In this document: one piece after another, positions 1-8,466 of the stretch
Layout of the letters: every line of letters begins with the position of its first letter
Numbering within the stretch: position 1 is the stretch's first letter
Origin: DASWHK01 sp036398215
Lineage (GTDB): Bacteria; Acidobacteriota; UBA890
Direction: 5' to 3'
DNA: 54,657 bases
Assembly: GCA_036398215.1 (NCBI GenBank)
Contig: DASWHK010000263.1
Location: forward strand, 1-54,657
Notes under the pieces: generated by a model
What the model was told of the DNA's origin: nothing
The model's input: the letters and a program-made list of their open reading frames with translations, nothing else
Database searches by the model: none
Translations under genes and position numbers: made by a program

Positions 1-86
1 CCCGCCGCGGCAATCACCGCGTGGCGACGACGCCCCTTGCGCGGCCCGCGGCGCGGCGCCTTGCATCTGGCCTTTTCTCGCCGCAA

Positions 87-108
87 CCAGACCCATCACA
101 CTTCCACC
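87..108 (-). repeat. 22-bp leader motif, copy 1
   Basis: Twenty-two bases that recur exactly, in opposite orientation, at 37461-37482. Read along the + strand this copy ends 22 nt before the citrate synthase start. Partial similarity continues into the neighbouring CTCGCC-GCAA stretch at about 76-86, so this looks like a diverged repeat of about 50 bp rather than a chance match. It may be a 5'-leader or operator element or a short dispersed repeat; the function is unknown. Confidence 0.5.
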
Positions 109-130
109 TCGGCCTGCTAGCATTGCGGCC

Positions 131-1318
131 ATGACCGAGACCAAGATCGCTGCGGCCACCGGCCTCAAGGGTGTCGTCGCCGGGCGCTCCAGCATATGTA
201 TCATCGACGGCGAGCAGGGCATCCTCGCCTACCGTGGCTACGACATCCACGAGCTGGCGGACCACTCGACCTTCGAAGAGACGACCTACCTGCTGTGGAA
301 CGGCGAGCTGCCGAGCCGCGCCGACCTGGCCGATTTCACCACCTTGCTCTCCGGACAGCGTGCGGTCCCCGGGGGCGTCCTCGACCTGGTCCGGGCGGCG
401 CCCCCCGACGCCTCGCCCATGGCGATCCTGCGCACGGCGGTCTCGGCGCTCGGCGAGCTCGATCCGCAGGCCGACGATATCTCGCCCGCCGCGAACCGGG
501 CCAAGGCGGCCCGGCTCACGGCGCAGATCGCCACCATCACCGCGGCGATCGGCCGGACGCGGTGCGGGGAAGAGCCCGTCGCCCCCGACCCGGCGCTCGG
601 CCACGCCGCCAATTTCCTCTACATGGTGCGCGGCGCTCGGGCCAGCTCCCGGGCAGCGCGAGCCTTCGACGTTGCCCTGGTGTTGCACGCGGACCATGGC
701 TTCAACGCCTCGACGTTCTCCGCGCGGGTGACCGCCGCGACGCTGTCGGACATGCACTCGGCCGTCACTTCGGCGATCGGCACGCTCAAGGGCCCCCTGC
801 ACGGCGGCGCCAACCAGAACGTCAAGGACATGCTCGACGAGATCGGCTCCCCCGACCGCGTCGCCGACTACGTCGACGCCAAGCTGGCGGCCGGCGAGCG
901 CATCGCCGGCTTCGGCCACCGCGTCTACCGGGTCGAGGACCCCCGCGGCCGCCACCTCAAGGCGATGGCGGAGAGTCTCGCCGGCGAAGGCGATCCCACC
1001 ATGCTCGAGACGCAATCGCGCCTCATCGAGGTCATGCGCGAGCGCAAGGGGCTGGCGATCAACGTCGATTTCTACGCCGCCAGCCTCTATACCTACCTCG
1101 GGCTGCCCTCGGAGCTGTTCCCGTTGCTGTTCGCAACCAGCCGGATCGCCGGCTGGACGGCGCACGTCATGGAGCAGTACGCGGACAACCAGCTGATCCG
1201 CCCCCGCGCCGAGTACGTGGGGCCCGATCGCCGCCGCTACCGCACCGTTTCGGAGCGTGGAAATGATGCGATTCGTATCGCGAGACGATTTTTCGCCGAG
1301 CCCGAAAAAAGTTGTTGA
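131..1318 (+). CDS. citrate synthase / 2-methylcitrate synthase family protein
   Basis: 395-residue enzyme of the citrate synthase fold, which condenses acetyl-CoA (or propionyl-CoA) with oxaloacetate in the cytosol. The three family catalytic residues are in place: His224 in GPLHGGAN, His263 in GFGHRVYR and Asp313 in NVDFYAA; the HADHGFNASTF signature lies at 186-196. The length fits the short, dimeric type II-like bacterial and archaeal enzymes and 2-methylcitrate synthases, not the longer E. coli GltA. No prpB or prpD neighbour is present to decide between citrate and methylcitrate, so no symbol is given. The gene is monocistronic. A strong promoter for the next transcript overlaps its last codons, and a repeated 22-bp motif lies just upstream of the ATG. 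Confidence 0.93.
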   Translation: MTETKIAAATGLKGVVAGRSSICIIDGEQGILAYRGYDIHELADHSTFEETTYLLWNGELPSRADLADFTTLLSGQRAVPGGVLDLVRAAPPDASPMAILRTAVSALGELDPQADDISPAANRAKAARLTAQIATITAAIGRTRCGEEPVAPDPALGHAANFLYMVRGARASSRAARAFDVALVLHADHGFNASTFSARVTAATLSDMHSAVTSAIGTLKGPLHGGANQNVKDMLDEIGSPDRVADYVDAKLAAGERIAGFGHRVYRVEDPRGRHLKAMAESLAGEGDPTMLETQSRLIEVMRERKGLAINVDFYAASLYTYLGLPSELFPLLFATSRIAGWTAHVMEQYADNQLIRPRAEYVGPDRRRYRTVSERGNDAIRIARRFFAEPEKSC

Positions 1319-1342
1319 CAGTTTTTCGGGAGCCCCTAGGAT
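1315..1342 (+). promoter_or_regulatory. sigma-70 promoter of the 6S-like RNA
   Basis: A consensus -35 box TTGACA (1315-1320) is followed after 16 nt by TAGGAT (1337-1342, 4 of 6 matches to the -10 consensus). The predicted start at about 1348-1350 coincides with the 5' strand of the closing stem of the structured RNA. The -35 box overlaps the citrate synthase stop codon. Confidence 0.6.
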
Positions 1343-1347
1343 GGCTG

Positions 1348-1524
1348 TGTCCGGGTGATGTTCCCGGCCAAACGCGAGAGCCTGATAATCGTTGAAGGTG
1401 AGCGAGGATCTCGGGACGCTGGTCGAGCCGAAAGGTTCTTCGAAGCCCTGAGGAGACCGGCACGCTGGAGAGAGTCGGGCGGACCGTTGGGAGGCCGTCG
1501 CGAAGATCGCCCGGGCGTTTTTTT
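1348..1524 (+). ncRNA. ssrS: 6S RNA-like structured small RNA
   Basis: An independent transcription unit of about 177 nt between citrate synthase and htrA. The 5' end (1348-1357) and 3' end (1508-1517) pair as a 10-bp stem including G-U pairs, followed by seven T. Inside, GAUGUUC follows the closing stem and a GGCC block (CGGCC/GGCCG, 5 bp) re-pairs across a bulge. CUGGUC/GACCGG forms an upper stem, and a GAGCC-GAAA-GGUUC hairpin caps a branch. Length, rod shape, a large internal bulge and the GAUGUUC element all match 6S RNA, which binds the sigma-70 holoenzyme. This call is by structure and motif recognition only. Another unclassified sRNA is the main alternative. Confidence 0.55.
1508..1524 (+). 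terminator. intrinsic terminator of the 6S-like RNA
   Basis: The GC palindrome CGCCCGGGCG (1508-1517) is followed directly by seven T (1518-1524). The palindrome also serves as the 3' strand of the long closing stem, so stem plus U-tract would act as a Rho-independent terminator. Confidence 0.55.
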
Positions 1525-1766
1525 GTGCGGGGCGCGCCTTCGGAGGCCCCAACGGCGCCGGGAGCAATCGCCGGCTTGCCGGCCGGCGGGTAGCGCGCCC
1601 GCCTCTTTTTTTCGTCCTTCGCAAAACCCGCCTGGCAAAACCCTCCCCCGGTCGTTTACATTGTCCCCAATAGCGTCACCAGCGTAGCGAGGCCGGTTCG
1701 CGGCCTCGGGGCGTGTCTCCCCACGAACTCGAAAGCTGTCGAACTGTATTGCAAGGAGGTCCTTCC

Positions 1767-3392
1767 GTGAGCAAGAAGGGGCGTCGCTTCTTCGCTTCGG
1801 CGAGCCTGGTGGCCCTCGGGCTCCTCGCCGGTGCCATGATCACCCAACTCGGCTCCGCGGTCGCCGGCCCTGGCCAGCAGGTCAGCCCGGCGGTCGGCAA
1901 TGCCGCCCCGGCGCTCGACGAGTGGATTCCCCAGCGGGTGTTCGTCCGCGTCGCCGAGACCACGCAACCGGCATTGGTCTACATCCAGACCGAGCAGACC
2001 GTCTCCCGCGCCGCGATGCTGGGGGACGTCCCGGAGTTCTTCCGCCGCTTCTTCGACGAGGACGAGGCGGCTCCGGAGCTTCCCGACGACCAGGTCCAGG
2101 CGTCCCAGGGCTCGGGCTTCTTGATCAGCTCGAGCGGCTACGTCGTCACCAATGCGCACGTCGTTTCGCAGACCGACTTCAACGCCGCCGCGGTGATCGG
2201 CGCCGATTCGATCACCGTCCGCCTCAACAATGACGACGAGTACGACGCCGAGATCGTCGGCGTCGACATCGGCACGGACCTTGCGGTCATCAAGATCGAC
2301 GCCGGCTACGAGCTGCCGTTCCTGCCGCTGGGCAACTCCGACGAGGCCAAGGTGGGCGAGTGGGTGATGGCCCTCGGCGCCCCCTTCGGCCTCACCAACA
2401 CGGTTTCCGCCGGCATCATCTCGGCCAAGGGCCGGGCGCCGTTTAGCGGTAGCACCGGCTCCACCTATCAGGACTTCATCCAGACCGACGCACAAATCAA
2501 CCCCGGCAACTCCGGCGGGCCGATGGTCAACCTGCGGGGCGAGGTCATCGGTATCAACACGGCAATCGTCAGCAACTCCTTCCAGGCGCAGTTCGCCGGG
2601 GTCGGCTTCGCGATCCCGATCAACCTGGTCAGCGGCGTCGTCGACCAGCTGATCGAGCACGGTCACACGATCCGCGGCTGGCTCGGGGTCAGCATGGGGC
2701 CGCTCGGTCCCGGCCTCGCCGAAGGATACGGTCTCGATCCGCGCGAGCTGCGTGGCGCGGTGATCATCCGCAACGTCAACGAGGGCGAGCCGGCCGACCT
2801 GGCCGGCGTCCAGGAGGACGACATCGTCGTCGGCACCGATGGCGTCAGGCTCCAGAACGATCAGGATTTCTTGCAGCGGATCGCGGTGACCCCGCCCAAC
2901 GAGACGATCTCCCTGGAGATCATTCGGGTGGAGCCCGACGACTCACCGACCGGCTTCACGGTCCACGACCTGACGATCGAGGTGACGCTCGGCGAGCGTC
3001 CGCCCGAGGTCGAGGTCCTGGCGAGCAACAACAGCACGCTGATCCCGGTGCCCGAGCGCGACCGCGGCAACCGGCGGCGAGCCTCGGAGCTCGAGCGCAG
3101 GCTGGGGTTGACGCTCGCCGAGCTGACCGAGCGTAACGCCAGCGAGCTCGGATACGATCTCGCCAATGGAGGGGTCTTGGTGACGTGGGTCAGCGAGAAC
3201 GGCCCCGCGGCGCGGGCCGGCTTGCCCGCGGGCTCGATCATCCGCGATGTCAACGGCCGGCCGGTGGCCGGCGTCGAGGGGTTCGAGGCGCTGATGTCGG
3301 AGTTCGACGCCGGCGAGGTGGCGATCCTCGGCGTTCGCTTCCCGACCGGAATCAACGCCCGGGTGCCGCTGCGGATTCCCGAGGCTGGCTAG
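1767..3392 (+). CDS. HtrA/DegP-family periplasmic serine protease
   Basis: Trypsin-fold quality-control protease with two C-terminal PDZ domains. The GTG start at 1767 is chosen over the ATG at 1713 because AAGGAGG lies 7 nt before it and the product then begins with a basic n-region and a hydrophobic segment (residues about 9-32), giving export or membrane anchoring. The catalytic triad is visible: His131 in TNAHVV, Asp171 in IGTDLAV and Ser249 in NPGNSGGP. PDZ1 covers about 290-390 and PDZ2 about 430-530. The 541-residue length is typical of DegP/MucD-like enzymes with a linker between the PDZ domains. It degrades or chaperones misfolded envelope proteins. It is transcribed after the 6S-like RNA terminator and stands alone. 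Confidence 0.93.
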   Translation: MSKKGRRFFASASLVALGLLAGAMITQLGSAVAGPGQQVSPAVGNAAPALDEWIPQRVFVRVAETTQPALVYIQTEQTVSRAAMLGDVPEFFRRFFDEDEAAPELPDDQVQASQGSGFLISSSGYVVTNAHVVSQTDFNAAAVIGADSITVRLNNDDEYDAEIVGVDIGTDLAVIKIDAGYELPFLPLGNSDEAKVGEWVMALGAPFGLTNTVSAGIISAKGRAPFSGSTGSTYQDFIQTDAQINPGNSGGPMVNLRGEVIGINTAIVSNSFQAQFAGVGFAIPINLVSGVVDQLIEHGHTIRGWLGVSMGPLGPGLAEGYGLDPRELRGAVIIRNVNEGEPADLAGVQEDDIVVGTDGVRLQNDQDFLQRIAVTPPNETISLEIIRVEPDDSPTGFTVHDLTIEVTLGERPPEVEVLASNNSTLIPVPERDRGNRRRASELERRLGLTLAELTERNASELGYDLANGGVLVTWVSENGPAARAGLPAGSIIRDVNGRPVAGVEGFEALMSEFDAGEVAILGVRFPTGINARVPLRIPEAG

Positions 3393-3393
3393 G

Positions 3394-3459
3394 CCTGCTT
3401 TCAGCACCGTCGAAGGGCTAGGGGCAGACCTGTTTTCCGTACCGTTTGAAGGGCCAGGG
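3394..3459. repeat. imperfect 30-bp direct repeat after htrA
   Basis: Two copies (about 3394-3423 and 3429-3459) share the pattern CCTG-TTTC-G-ACCGT-GAAGGGC-AGGG with roughly three quarters identity. They lie between the htrA stop and the convergent HTH gene. No T-run or clear hairpin makes this a terminator; the meaning is unknown. Confidence 0.4.
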
Positions 3460-3505
3460 CTAGGAGAGCTACCCTGCCCTCGTCCGATGCGGGCGCGGGC
3501 TGCAG

Positions 3506-3817
3506 CTAGTTCGGGTCGAGGATCCCGTCCAGTACGCTCTTGCGGAACCGCCACTGCCGTCCGACGCGGGTGGCGGGAAGACGCCCCTGCTTGGCCATCC
3601 GGTACACGGTCGACTTGTTGATGCGCAGGATCTCGGCCACTTCCGAGACCGTCAGCAGCCTGCCGTCGGCACGGCCGCCCGATGTCTGTGCCGCGCCGCT
3701 TGCCGGCGCCGCCTGCGCGTGTGCTTCTACCGCGAACGACATGGTGGTTACCCTGCTCCGGGTGGCTCGCCCCTGATCGAGCCGCTGCGCCGATTCGGCG
3801 GCGGCTGAGGAACTCAT
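3506..3817 (-). CDS. excisionase-type helix-turn-helix DNA-binding protein
   Basis: Small DNA-binding protein whose C-terminal half is a MerR-like/HTH_17 (excisionase family) domain: LLTVSEVAEILRINKSTVY, then MAKQGRLPATRVGRQWRF, a classic helix-turn-helix plus wing with the conserved G-R-W-R/F pattern. The N-terminal part is Ala-rich and probably disordered. The start is uncertain: ATG at 3817 (103 residues) is used here, ATG at 3742 (78 residues) is possible, and neither has a strong Shine-Dalgarno. Such proteins act as transcription regulators or as recombination directionality factors. No integrase or att-like duplication is seen nearby, so a regulator is more likely. Its upstream region is exceptionally AT-rich. 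Confidence 0.8.
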   Translation of the reverse strand: MSSSAAAESAQRLDQGRATRSRVTTMSFAVEAHAQAAPASGAAQTSGGRADGRLLTVSEVAEILRINKSTVYRMAKQGRLPATRVGRQWRFRKSVLDGILDPN

Positions 3818-3844
3818 CGTACACAAACACGCATCAGCGCCGAA

Positions 3845-3930
3845 GCCTAATTGTTGCGATGCTACAAAATTAATTACTGATCAATACTTTCTTTTAATAA
3901 CTGAATTTATCTAATATTAACTATAAGTGG
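3845..3930 (-). promoter_or_regulatory. AT-rich upstream region of the HTH gene
   Basis: About 85 bases that are overwhelmingly A/T (runs such as AAAATTAATTA and TTTATCTAATATTAA) inside a chromosome that is otherwise strongly GC-rich. They lie directly upstream of the HTH gene and after the end of the leftward GGDEF/HD-GYP gene. This is the expected place for the promoter of the HTH gene, with several TATAAT-like hexamers and no unambiguous -35/-10 pair. UP elements, nucleoid-protein silencing or foreign origin are possible. Confidence 0.45.
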
Positions 3931-3984
3931 CGTTTGAACGCCAGAACATGCCGGTCCGGGAGCAGGGCTGGGCGATCCGGTGCG

Positions 3985-6303
3985 TCAGGCGGTGCGCGCG
4001 GAGGTGCCGTTGCCGATCACTTCGTCGATGAAGATCCGCACGATGGCGGGGTTCCACAGGGTGCCGGCGTCGCGCTCGATCACCGAGCGGGCCTCCTCGA
4101 TCGTCAGGGCCGAGCGGAAGGCGCGCGCCGAGGTGAGCGCGTCGTAGGCGTCGCAGAGGGCGACGACCTGCGCCCCCGTCGGGATCTCGTCGCCCCGCAG
4201 GCCGGTCGGATAGCCGCTGCCGTCCCAGCGCTCCTGGTGGTGGAAGACCAGCGGCACAACCGGCCGCAACGGCGGGATCTGCTCGAGGAGCTGGGCCGCG
4301 ATCTCGGGGTGCCGTTCCACGACCCGCCGCTCCGCGGCGCTCAAGAGGCCCTCCTTGCCGAGGATCTCGTCGGGGACCCCGATCTTGCCGACGTCGTGGA
4401 CGAGCCCGGCGATCTCGATCGCCGTTCGCTCGTCGTGGGGGAACTGCATCGCCTCAGCAAGCCGCAGCGCCAGCCGCGAGACCGCCCGCGAGTGGGCGTG
4501 GGTATACGGATCCTTGGCCTCGACGGCCTCCATCAGGACCTCGAGCGTTTGGCGTACCAGCGGGCTGTCGAGGCTGGTGCCCTCGGCATCCTCGAGCGGC
4601 GCCAGGATGTCTCGCACCGACAGGTCGCGGTCGGGCAGATAGCGGCGCGCCTGAACGGAAACGACGGCCTCGAGCACCTCGCGCTCGTACTCGGCGGTGG
4701 CGGTGGCCTCGGTGCGACCGGCGAGCTGGATCCGGTGGCCCCCGTCGTTCTTCGCCAGGTACATGGCCTGGTCGGCGGCATCGAGGAGTTGGTCGAGCTC
4801 GGCGGCGTCGGTCGGAAACTCCGAGATGCCGACCGAGATGCGCGGCGCGCGGGCGAGCCCGCCGGGGTTGCGGGAAAGAACTTCGAGGTAGGTCTCGAGG
4901 CGCGCGCCGATCTCGTCCTTGGTTCCCGGCACCATGGCGACGAACTCGTCGCCGCCGTAACGACACACCGCCACGGCGTCGACCAGATTGTTGGCGAACT
5001 CGTGTCCGGCCGTGATGATCAGCCGGTTGCCCGCCATGTGCCCCCAACGGTCGTTGACCTCCTTGAGGTTGTCGAGATCGCCGACCGCGAGGGTGAACGG
5101 ACCTCCGCCGGGCCCGGCGCGGCGGATCTCCGCTTCGGCTGCCGCGGTGAAGGCCTGGAAGTTCAGCAGCCCGGTCAACCCGTCGCGGCGGCTCTGGCTG
5201 CGCAGCTGGTCGAGCATGTCCTGGCCGTGCAGGAATGCGGCGGTCATCATCGCCGCGGTGCCGCAAAAGTTGCGATCGTCCTCGCTGTAGCGCCGAGCGC
5301 TGCGCACGTCGCGCAGGTAGACCGCCCCCATCAGGCGGTTGCCGCGCTGCACGGGGACGATCAGGAAGCTCCGGAACGGGTTTGCCGGCGGGAGGCGCTC
5401 CTGGACCTTTTTCCATAGCTCGGGCGGGTTGCCCGGGTAGAGCTCGGTGATCTCCCCCCGCTGCAGGCTCACCTGCAGCTCCGGATACTCCTCGAGCTTG
5501 ATGACGCGAACCTCGACGTTGGGATCGTCGCCGCTGGCGGCCACGTAGGCCTGGCCGCCATCGTGTTCGAAGATCACCAGCGACGCGCGATCGACGCCGA
5601 TCACCTTCTGCACCCGCTGGATGATCTCGAACAGCACCTGGCCAGGATCCGAGCGCACGCCGCTGAGACCCAGGCCGCCGATCTCGCTCAGCGCCTGCAG
5701 GCGGTACTGCTCCTTGGCGAGGTGCTTGGCGCGCTGGGCGATCTGTCGCGCCTCGAGCTCCAGCTTGGTGGCGCGCTGCTGCTCGTTGCGCACCTCCTCG
5801 ACGACGCTGCCGAAGTAGAGCGCGATTCCCAGCAGCAGGGGAAAGCGCACCAGCAACCCGGGGTCGCGCAACATCGCCGATCCGACATCCAGGTACATGG
5901 CGACGCCGTACACGAAGCCGACGGCGACCGCCAGCGTCACTGCCCGCGCCAGTTTCGTGACCGCCGTCGCCAGCAGGAGGGCGGCGACGCACACGGCGTA
6001 CAGCTCGGCGCGATCGGTGTCCAGCAGGGTGACCACCAGCGTCACCACGAAGACGTCGGCGACCATGAAGCCCCAGCGCAGCGGGCGCCAGTCGGCCCCC
6101 CGCGCCAAGAGGATGTGCAAGGCGAGGTTCGAGAGCAGGAGGGCCAGGACCAGGACCTGATACGGCCAGACAGGCGCCAGGTCCTTCCCCGCACCACCGT
6201 ACAGCAGGGTGCAGGCGATCCCGATCACCAGGATCCAACGGATCAGGGCGATGGGACGGCGGACGTGCTCGCTCAGCGCGAGGTCCTTCTCGTTTACCGC
6301 CAT
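3985..6303 (-). CDS. membrane GAF-GGDEF-HD-GYP cyclic-di-GMP signalling protein
   Basis: 772-residue protein carrying both a diguanylate cyclase and a c-di-GMP phosphodiesterase domain. Residues about 18-175 form five or six transmembrane helices, then a short helical linker. A GAF-like sensor spans about 215-370. The GGDEF domain (about 390-540) has an intact RYGGDEFVAM active site. The HD-GYP domain (about 600-765) has HDVGKIGVPDEIL and HHQERWDGSGYP, with Q where HHE is usual. The residues before GGDEF do not form the RxxD inhibitory site, so the cyclase may lack product inhibition. The ATG at 6303 has only a weak RBS. A TATAAT on the minus strand 160 nt upstream suggests a long leader. Confidence 0.92.
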   Translation of the reverse strand: MAVNEKDLALSEHVRRPIALIRWILVIGIACTLLYGGAGKDLAPVWPYQVLVLALLLSNLALHILLARGADWRPLRWGFMVADVFVVTLVVTLLDTDRAELYAVCVAALLLATAVTKLARAVTLAVAVGFVYGVAMYLDVGSAMLRDPGLLVRFPLLLGIALYFGSVVEEVRNEQQRATKLELEARQIAQRAKHLAKEQYRLQALSEIGGLGLSGVRSDPGQVLFEIIQRVQKVIGVDRASLVIFEHDGGQAYVAASGDDPNVEVRVIKLEEYPELQVSLQRGEITELYPGNPPELWKKVQERLPPANPFRSFLIVPVQRGNRLMGAVYLRDVRSARRYSEDDRNFCGTAAMMTAAFLHGQDMLDQLRSQSRRDGLTGLLNFQAFTAAAEAEIRRAGPGGGPFTLAVGDLDNLKEVNDRWGHMAGNRLIITAGHEFANNLVDAVAVCRYGGDEFVAMVPGTKDEIGARLETYLEVLSRNPGGLARAPRISVGISEFPTDAAELDQLLDAADQAMYLAKNDGGHRIQLAGRTEATATAEYEREVLEAVVSVQARRYLPDRDLSVRDILAPLEDAEGTSLDSPLVRQTLEVLMEAVEAKDPYTHAHSRAVSRLALRLAEAMQFPHDERTAIEIAGLVHDVGKIGVPDEILGKEGLLSAAERRVVERHPEIAAQLLEQIPPLRPVVPLVFHHQERWDGSGYPTGLRGDEIPTGAQVVALCDAYDALTSARAFRSALTIEEARSVIERDAGTLWNPAIVRIFIDEVIGNGTSARTA

Positions 6304-6681
6304 CTAGGGCCGCTCTCGCTCCGCGTGCGCGAGCATTCGCACGCTGGCTGATCGTGTGCGCCACCCCACAGGAGGCCACACGCCAGGCTGTCTCTCAGTG
6401 CAAGCGAACGTACACGAATTGACATGGACGCTCAATGTTTATTCCTGATTAGGCACGCCGAGTATTATAGATCAATCCTGTGCACCAATGTCCATAAGTA
6501 GTTACGATCGTCGGGAAGGATCGAAGCGGCGAGCCGGTGTCGAAGACTCCCCAAACACCGGGAAGACGAGGGTTTCCGCCACGTTCTCAACGGATCATGG
6601 CAGTGCGAGGCCGAAATCAGCCGGCCGTCGCGGTGTGCGAAAAGGTCGGGGGCTCGACTCCGGTCGAGCCTCCACGGGCTG
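6304..6681. other. 378-nt intergenic region between MacA-like and GGDEF genes
   Basis: No gene seen. Reading leftward it holds a perfect 8-bp hairpin just after the MacA-like stop and then a TATAAT at 6464-6469 (minus strand, no convincing -35). From there about 155 nt of leader precede the GGDEF gene. A TTGACA at 6419-6424 on the + strand has no partner -10 and no gene downstream. I compared the leader with the GEMM c-di-GMP riboswitch pattern and found no match. Confidence 0.5.
6651..6670 (-). terminator. hairpin after the MacA-like gene, possible terminator
   Basis: Arms GGCTCGAC (6651-6658) and GTCGAGCC (6663-6670) pair perfectly around a 4-nt loop, 11 nt beyond the stop codon of the adaptor gene. 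Read leftward, the hairpin is followed by CCCCGACCTTTT, only a weak T-tract, so termination may be inefficient. Confidence 0.4.
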
Positions 6682-8274
6682 CTACCGCCCGCCGCGACCC
6701 CTACCGCGACCGCCGCCGCCGCCACCACCACCACCGCCCATACCCGGCGGTCGACCCCCGCCGGGGCCGCCGCCCATCCCCGGAATGGCGCCCGCCCTAC
6801 CCTGCGCCCACTGGCGGAGGCGGTCCTGGCTGCGCAGCAGCGAGGTGCTGGGAAGCAAAAGCAGCGTCTCGCCGGCGGTGAGCCCCTCGAGGACCTCGGT
6901 GTACTCCCAGTCACGAACGCCGGCGACGATTTCCTTGGTCGTCAACTGGCCGCCGGCGTCGAACAAGAAGACCACCGCCGGCTCGCGACGACCCTGGATG
7001 CCGAACGGGTCCATGTCCACGGACTCGTCGCGCCGGGCGTTCCTGCCGAACATCTCATCGCCATCCACGAGCCCCTCGTCGGCGAGGTCGCCGCGACCTT
7101 CGCCGCCGGAGGCACGGCTACCGCCGCGCGAGCCAGCCGGTTGCGATCGTTGCATCCCCGAGGCGCCGTCCTGACCGCCTGCCTGCCGGCCGGGGCCGCC
7201 GCCGCCCCGTCCCTGGCGTCCGCCGCTGTCGAAGCCTCTGCCGCCGGCGCCCTCGCCATCGCGCGCTTCCCCCGTATCGGCCACCAGGCCCAGCATCCGC
7301 CCGACCTCCATCGCGTCGGTGGGCGTCCGCACCGCCTCGTTGGGGATCGCCAGGACGCCAGGCTTGCGATGGATGATGATCGCCACGTCCGCGTTCATCC
7401 CGGGCAGCAGCTTGCCGTCGGAGTTGTCGATGCGGGACAACACCGGAAAGGTGGTCACCGACTGCTGCACGACCGCCTGCGGCTCGATCTTGATGACCTG
7501 GCCGCCGAACTCCTCGTCGGCGAAGGCCTCGACCGTGCTCTCCACCTCCATCCCGGGCTTCACCTGTCCGATGTCGATCTCGTCGACGAGCGTGCGGATC
7601 TCGAGCTGCGAGAGGTCGGCCATCATCACCAGCGTCGTGCCTCCCGAGACGTTGTTGGTGCTGGAGGCGATGATCTGCCCCTCCTCGACGGTCTTGTTGA
7701 TGATCACGCCGCTCGAGGGGGCTCTCACGGTGGCGTCGGCGAGGCGCTCCTTGGCCAGGTCTAGCGACGCCTCGCTGCGCAGCAGTTGCGCCTCGGCGTT
7801 GGCGAAATTCTGCTGGCTCGACTCCAGGTCGTTGTCCGAGATCAGATCCTGAGCGTGCAACTCCCGGGCGCGGCGGTACTGGTTGTCGGCGATCTCCAGG
7901 CGCACCTTGGCGCTCTCGTAGTCCGCCTCGGTCTGCTTGAGCTCCTGGTCGATGATCGCCGTGTCGATCTGGGCGATCAGATCGCCGACGTTCACGTAGT
8001 CGCCCATCTCGACGGGCATCTCGAGAATCTCGCCGGAAGCCTTCGATTTGATCTCGACGACTTTGATCGGCTGCAGGACGCCGGTTGCCTGGACGCTGAC
8101 CGTGATGTCCCGGACCTCGGCGACGGCCGTCGGGAGCTCCCCGAGGGGATCCTCGACCTCCTGCGGAACGTAGTACTGATACGCGTACCAGCCGGCGACA
8201 CCGAGGCCGGCGATGATCGCCAGGCGGAGCGTCAGCTTGAGGATCTTGATGAGCGGTTTCCGCACCGGCAGCAC
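6682..8274 (-). CDS. RND/MacA-type efflux periplasmic adaptor (membrane fusion protein)
   Basis: 530-residue HlyD/MacA-like adaptor that would bridge an inner-membrane pump to an outer-membrane channel. One N-terminal transmembrane helix (about 10-30) is followed by a beta-barrel/lipoyl half (KSKASGEILEMPVEMGDYVNVGDLIAQID) and a coiled-coil hairpin (about 95-185). The second lipoyl half (APSSGVIINKTVEEGQII) and barrel domains then follow to about 330. Two features are odd. A disordered insert of about 100 residues, rich in Gly/Arg/Asp/Ser (about 335-435), interrupts the membrane-proximal domain, and the C-terminus is a Gly/Arg-rich tail. No permease, ATPase or TolC lies beside it, so its pump partner must be elsewhere. 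The divergent ECF sigma gene shares its upstream region. Confidence 0.88.
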   Translation of the reverse strand: MLPVRKPLIKILKLTLRLAIIAGLGVAGWYAYQYYVPQEVEDPLGELPTAVAEVRDITVSVQATGVLQPIKVVEIKSKASGEILEMPVEMGDYVNVGDLIAQIDTAIIDQELKQTEADYESAKVRLEIADNQYRRARELHAQDLISDNDLESSQQNFANAEAQLLRSEASLDLAKERLADATVRAPSSGVIINKTVEEGQIIASSTNNVSGGTTLVMMADLSQLEIRTLVDEIDIGQVKPGMEVESTVEAFADEEFGGQVIKIEPQAVVQQSVTTFPVLSRIDNSDGKLLPGMNADVAIIIHRKPGVLAIPNEAVRTPTDAMEVGRMLGLVADTGEARDGEGAGGRGFDSGGRQGRGGGGPGRQAGGQDGASGMQRSQPAGSRGGSRASGGEGRGDLADEGLVDGDEMFGRNARRDESVDMDPFGIQGRREPAVVFLFDAGGQLTTKEIVAGVRDWEYTEVLEGLTAGETLLLLPSTSLLRSQDRLRQWAQGRAGAIPGMGGGPGGGRPPGMGGGGGGGGGGRGRGRGGR

Positions 8275-8466
8275 TCCCGGAGTGTAGAGATCGGACTTGG
8301 GGCCTCGAGCCGAGGCGGCGGGGAGTATCTCGCGACAGCGTGGGGATGACCGACAGGTTGCCGCGTCCGCGAGAAACTTGCAAGGTGCATTTCGCCCCGT
8401 TGACCGCCACGGCGCCGAGCCATTAGTTTGGGGGCACGTCGCTCACAGCCACCTCGCGGGGAGCCG

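Noticed and set aside
14..1624. Long minus-strand open frame opposite citrate synthase (and similar long frames opposite lhr, dapA/lysC and the Asd-DapD region)
   Set aside because: High GC removes stop codons from antisense frames. The translations are Arg/Gly/Ala-rich with no domain pattern, while the opposite strand encodes clear enzymes.
3506..3817. HTH gene as excisionase of an integrated element
   Set aside because: No integrase, attachment-site duplication or phage genes nearby; the fold is equally common in plain regulators.
6419..6424. TTGACA on the + strand
   Set aside because: No -10 hexamer at 16-18 nt and no rightward gene or RNA downstream.
6304..6457. Possible c-di-GMP (GEMM) riboswitch in the leader of the GGDEF/HD-GYP gene
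   Set aside because: The conserved GEMM core and tetraloop-receptor pattern could not be found by eye.
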